A DNA stretch of 64,000 bases from Nocardioides cavernae (GTDB lineage Bacteria > Actinomycetota > Actinomycetes > Propionibacteriales > Nocardioidaceae): NCBI RefSeq assembly GCF_016907475.1, contig NZ_JAFBCA010000001.1, forward strand, positions 3,472,001-3,536,000, written 5' to 3'. Shown one piece after another: positions 62,242 through 64,000 of this stretch. A program made the translations under genes and the position numbers. Position 1 is the first letter of the stretch, and every line of letters begins with the position of its first letter. Below the pieces are notes generated by a model, which was not told the DNA's origin, did no database searches, and worked only from the letters and a program-made list of their open reading frames with translations.

Positions 62242-63788
62242 GCGCGGGTCTCCGTCGGCTGGGTCTGCTGCTGGGTCTGCTGCTGGGTCTGTTGGTGGGT
62301 CTGTTGGTGGGTCTCGGGGAGGTCGGGGTCGGGCAGCGGCGTACGAGGCACCGCGAAGGTCCGCCTGCTCCCGTCGGGGCGGACGGCCTCGAACGGCTCG
62401 ACGGACTCCTCGGCCCGCCAGTCGCGGTCGGCGGCGAGGTGCAGCAGCCCGAAGATCTCGACCGGCCGGCGCAGCGACGGCTCGAGCCCGTCGAAGAGGG
62501 CGCCGAGGGACGCGACCGGGAGCAGGGAGGCCATCACCGCGTCGAGGCGCTCACGCAGCGTCGCCAGCTTGGGCCCGCCCTGGGCGACGAGGTCGGCGAG
62601 CGAGACGGGAGGCGCGAGGTCGGGGTCGGGCGTGCTGATGCGGTCGGGCAGCACGTCGTCGGCGGGGTCGTAGAAGCGCTCGCGCAGGTGGTCGATGCCC
62701 GTCCGCGCGGGCAGGAGCGGGACGTCGTGGGCAGCCCGCGGGCCGGTGGTGGCCATCCAGGTCATCAGCTCGGCCTCCACCTGGCGCAGCGTCTGCTCGA
62801 GCTCACGGTCGCGGGCCGCGTCGTGGGAGACGATGTACTCCTTCAGGGTCGCCGTCACCCGCGATCGCTGGGCGAGCACCCGGTCGAGGCCGTCTCGCAC
62901 CAGCCGCACCGTGCCGCGCAGCTCGGCCCGGTCGGCGTCGCTGAGGAGCCGGTCCGACAGCGGGTGCTCGAGCAGGTCCGTCAGGTCCTCGCGCAGCTGG
63001 GTCACCAGGGCGTCGTCGCGCAGCAGCGCGAAAGCCCCCTCGAACGCCCGTCCCTCGTGCGTCGCCGTCATCAGTGCGTCTGCGCGGGACAGGTAGTCGT
63101 CGATCACCTCGCCGGCCGGACGGTCCTCCGCCCGGAACGCGGCAAGGATCTCGGTCCGGATGGTCGCGAAGCGCTCCTCCACCCGGGCGAAGTCGCTCGG
63201 CAACGCGGAGATCAGTGACAGCAGCTCGGTGAACCCCTCGAGCATGTAGTCCTCGGTCGCGCCCTCCAGGTCACCGCCGTCGACGAGGCGGTCGCGCTCG
63301 ACCCGGAGCCGGGCGATCTCCTCGTTGAGGATCGTCACGCGAGTCGTCCGGTCGGGGTTGGCCTCGGAGTTGAAGCGGCGGACGGTGCCGAGGATCGTGG
63401 CGACCCGGTGCTCGCTGAGCGTGGCCCGGTCGCGCGCGAGGTTCTTCACCAGCTCCAGCGCCTGCTGCGCGTGCGAGGTCAGCGCGTAGACCTCGTGGCC
63501 CGCCTCGTCGAGCGACCGCACGAGCCACTGGCCGCGCATCCAGCGCTGGCAGACCTCCCGGCCCGTGCCGGTGGGGACGTCCTGCTCCCCCGCCAGCCGC
63601 ATCTGGGCCAGGTGCTCCTCGACCTGGGCGTGCAGCCGGGCCGTCGGGATCGGGTTGTTGTTGCGCCCGAACGCCGTGCGGAAGATCGTGATCACCACGG
63701 GCGCCTGCCGCTGGTGGAGCAGGGTCAGCGTGGGCTGCGCGAACGCGCTCTTCACGCGCGCGAGCTCGCCCGCGATCTCGATCACCAC
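62238..63788 (-). CDS. jetA: JetA, Wadjet kleisin-like subunit (DUF3375)
   Basis: A 516-residue protein with a DUF3375 opening (QPTLTLLHQRQAPVVITIFRTAFG) and helical body (RVATILGTVRRFNSEANPDRTTRVTILNEEIARLRVERD). It acts as the kleisin that bridges JetC heads. GTG 63788 is favoured by an AGGGGAG site; GTG 63785 is adjacent. The extreme C-terminus is a Gln/Thr-rich tail (THQQTHQQTQQQTQ) encoded by a 12-bp tandem repeat. It heads the operon; a short partial frame upstream belongs to another gene. Confidence 0.88.
   Translation of the reverse strand: MVIEIAGELARVKSAFAQPTLTLLHQRQAPVVITIFRTAFGRNNNPIPTARLHAQVEEHLAQMRLAGEQDVPTGTGREVCQRWMRGQWLVRSLDEAGHEVYALTSHAQQALELVKNLARDRATLSEHRVATILGTVRRFNSEANPDRTTRVTILNEEIARLRVERDRLVDGGDLEGATEDYMLEGFTELLSLISALPSDFARVEERFATIRTEILAAFRAEDRPAGEVIDDYLSRADALMTATHEGRAFEGAFALLRDDALVTQLREDLTDLLEHPLSDRLLSDADRAELRGTVRLVRDGLDRVLAQRSRVTATLKEYIVSHDAARDRELEQTLRQVEAELMTWMATTGPRAAHDVPLLPARTGIDHLRERFYDPADDVLPDRISTPDPDLAPPVSLADLVAQGGPKLATLRERLDAVMASLLPVASLGALFDGLEPSLRRPVEIFGLLHLAADRDWRAEESVEPFEAVRPDGSRRTFAVPRTPLPDPDLPETHQQTHQQTQQQTQQQTQPTETRA
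62261..62314. repeat. 12-bp tandem repeat in jetA 3' coding end
   Basis: Four and a half copies of a 12-bp unit, GGGTCTGCTGCT twice, then GGGTCTGTTGGT twice and a partial GGGTCT, encode the Gln/Thr/His tail of JetA. Loss or gain of units keeps frame, so tail length can vary between strains. Confidence 0.85.
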
Positions 63789-63885
63789 CCGGTCTCCCCT
63801 GCGTCGTCCCACCTGTGTCGGTGCGCAAGCATCGCAAAGGGCACCGACGGCGCGTGGGGCGGGCCTGCCCGCGAGCGTCCGTGCG

Positions 63886-64000
63886 CTAGACGGGCGCGGC
63901 CCGACTCCCGACTGCATCTGCGGCTCGCCGGACCGCGTCGGACAGCGGAACGTGTCCACGGGCGTCGGCAGCGGCGCGCTTCAGCAGCCGACCTGCCATC
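63886..64000 (-). CDS. partial hypothetical protein cut by window edge
   Basis: A leftward frame of 37 codons reaches the window end with a TAG at 63886-63888. The visible tail is MAGRLLKRAAADARGHVPL and RAADAVGSRAAPV. An ATG lies at 63999, so this may be a tiny ORF or the end of a longer gene beginning outside. It is too short to identify. It precedes jetA by ~98 bases and could be part of the defence locus. Confidence 0.35.
   Translation of the reverse strand, partial: MAGRLLKRAAADARGHVPLSDAVRRAADAVGSRAAPV

Noticed and set aside
63789..64000. JetD candidate just right of jetA
   Set aside because: Only a 37-codon tail is visible and it shows no TOPRIM or DUF2220 motif; nothing can be concluded beyond the window edge.

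Overview
The window is high-GC DNA (G or C at nearly every third codon position, many GTG starts) from an actinobacterium, most likely a Nocardioides-like member of the Nocardioidaceae. Supporting signs are a mycothiol-type maleylpyruvate isomerase, a SigB/SigF-type sigma factor, an acetyl-CoA-synthetase-like protein fused to a GNAT domain, and tightly packed genes with many 4-nt start/stop overlaps. I see no rRNA, tRNA, CRISPR array, insertion sequence or prophage. No stretch over 300 bases lacks a gene.

Layout. 1-10.1 kb: the end of an alpha/beta hydrolase, a secreted phosphodiesterase/5'-nucleotidase fusion, an MFS pump divergent from a large MalT-like LuxR regulator, then a small protein and a DUF4386 membrane protein behind a palindromic operator. 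10.1-15.9 kb: an arsenic island with an MFS pump and FAD flavoprotein divergent from an ArsR-GNAT fusion, followed by a leftward operon of an ArsR-ArsC fusion, a 32-codon leader ORF, an aquaglyceroporin and arsC. 16.2-19.4 kb: AI-2E-type permease, a shrunken PRC-barrel-like ORF, DUF1269, SnoaL-like and zincin genes. 19.6-25.1 kb: one compact operon of sulfatase, formylglycine-generating enzyme, HAD phosphatase, six-helix membrane protein and glutamate decarboxylase. 25.3-32.6 kb: ThrE exporter, GlsB-like protein, two more DUF1269 proteins, a PAS-SpoIIE phosphatase, a solute-binding-fold protein without a signal peptide and two CPBP proteases.

32.6-39.2 kb: one gene for a 2,195-residue secreted protein (ThuA, sugar dehydrogenase, PKD, CBM6 and repeated C-terminal modules). 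39.5-48.0 kb: genes linked to acetyl metabolism and DNA packaging (GNAT/acyl-CoA-synthetase acetyltransferase, Nudix, HU, ackA-pta) and a SigB-like sigma factor. 48.1-54.3 kb: a complete 3-hydroxybenzoate-to-gentisate pathway (transporter, IclR regulator, gentisate dioxygenase, fumarylpyruvate hydrolase, maleylpyruvate isomerase, 3-hydroxybenzoate 6-hydroxylase). 54.3-57.9 kb: a frameshifted membrane protein divergent from an Lrp regulator, DUF6326, and a berberine-bridge-type flavoenzyme. 57.9-63.8 kb: a Wadjet (JetABC) anti-plasmid SMC-like operon with no jetD in the window and a 32-bp tandem repeat at the 3' end of jetC, where jetD is usually found.

Standout observations: the JetABC locus without visible JetD, the ArsR-GNAT and ArsR-ArsC fusions with their operators and small leader ORF, the sulfatase/FGE/GAD operon, and a single-base homopolymer frameshift at 54334-54338.
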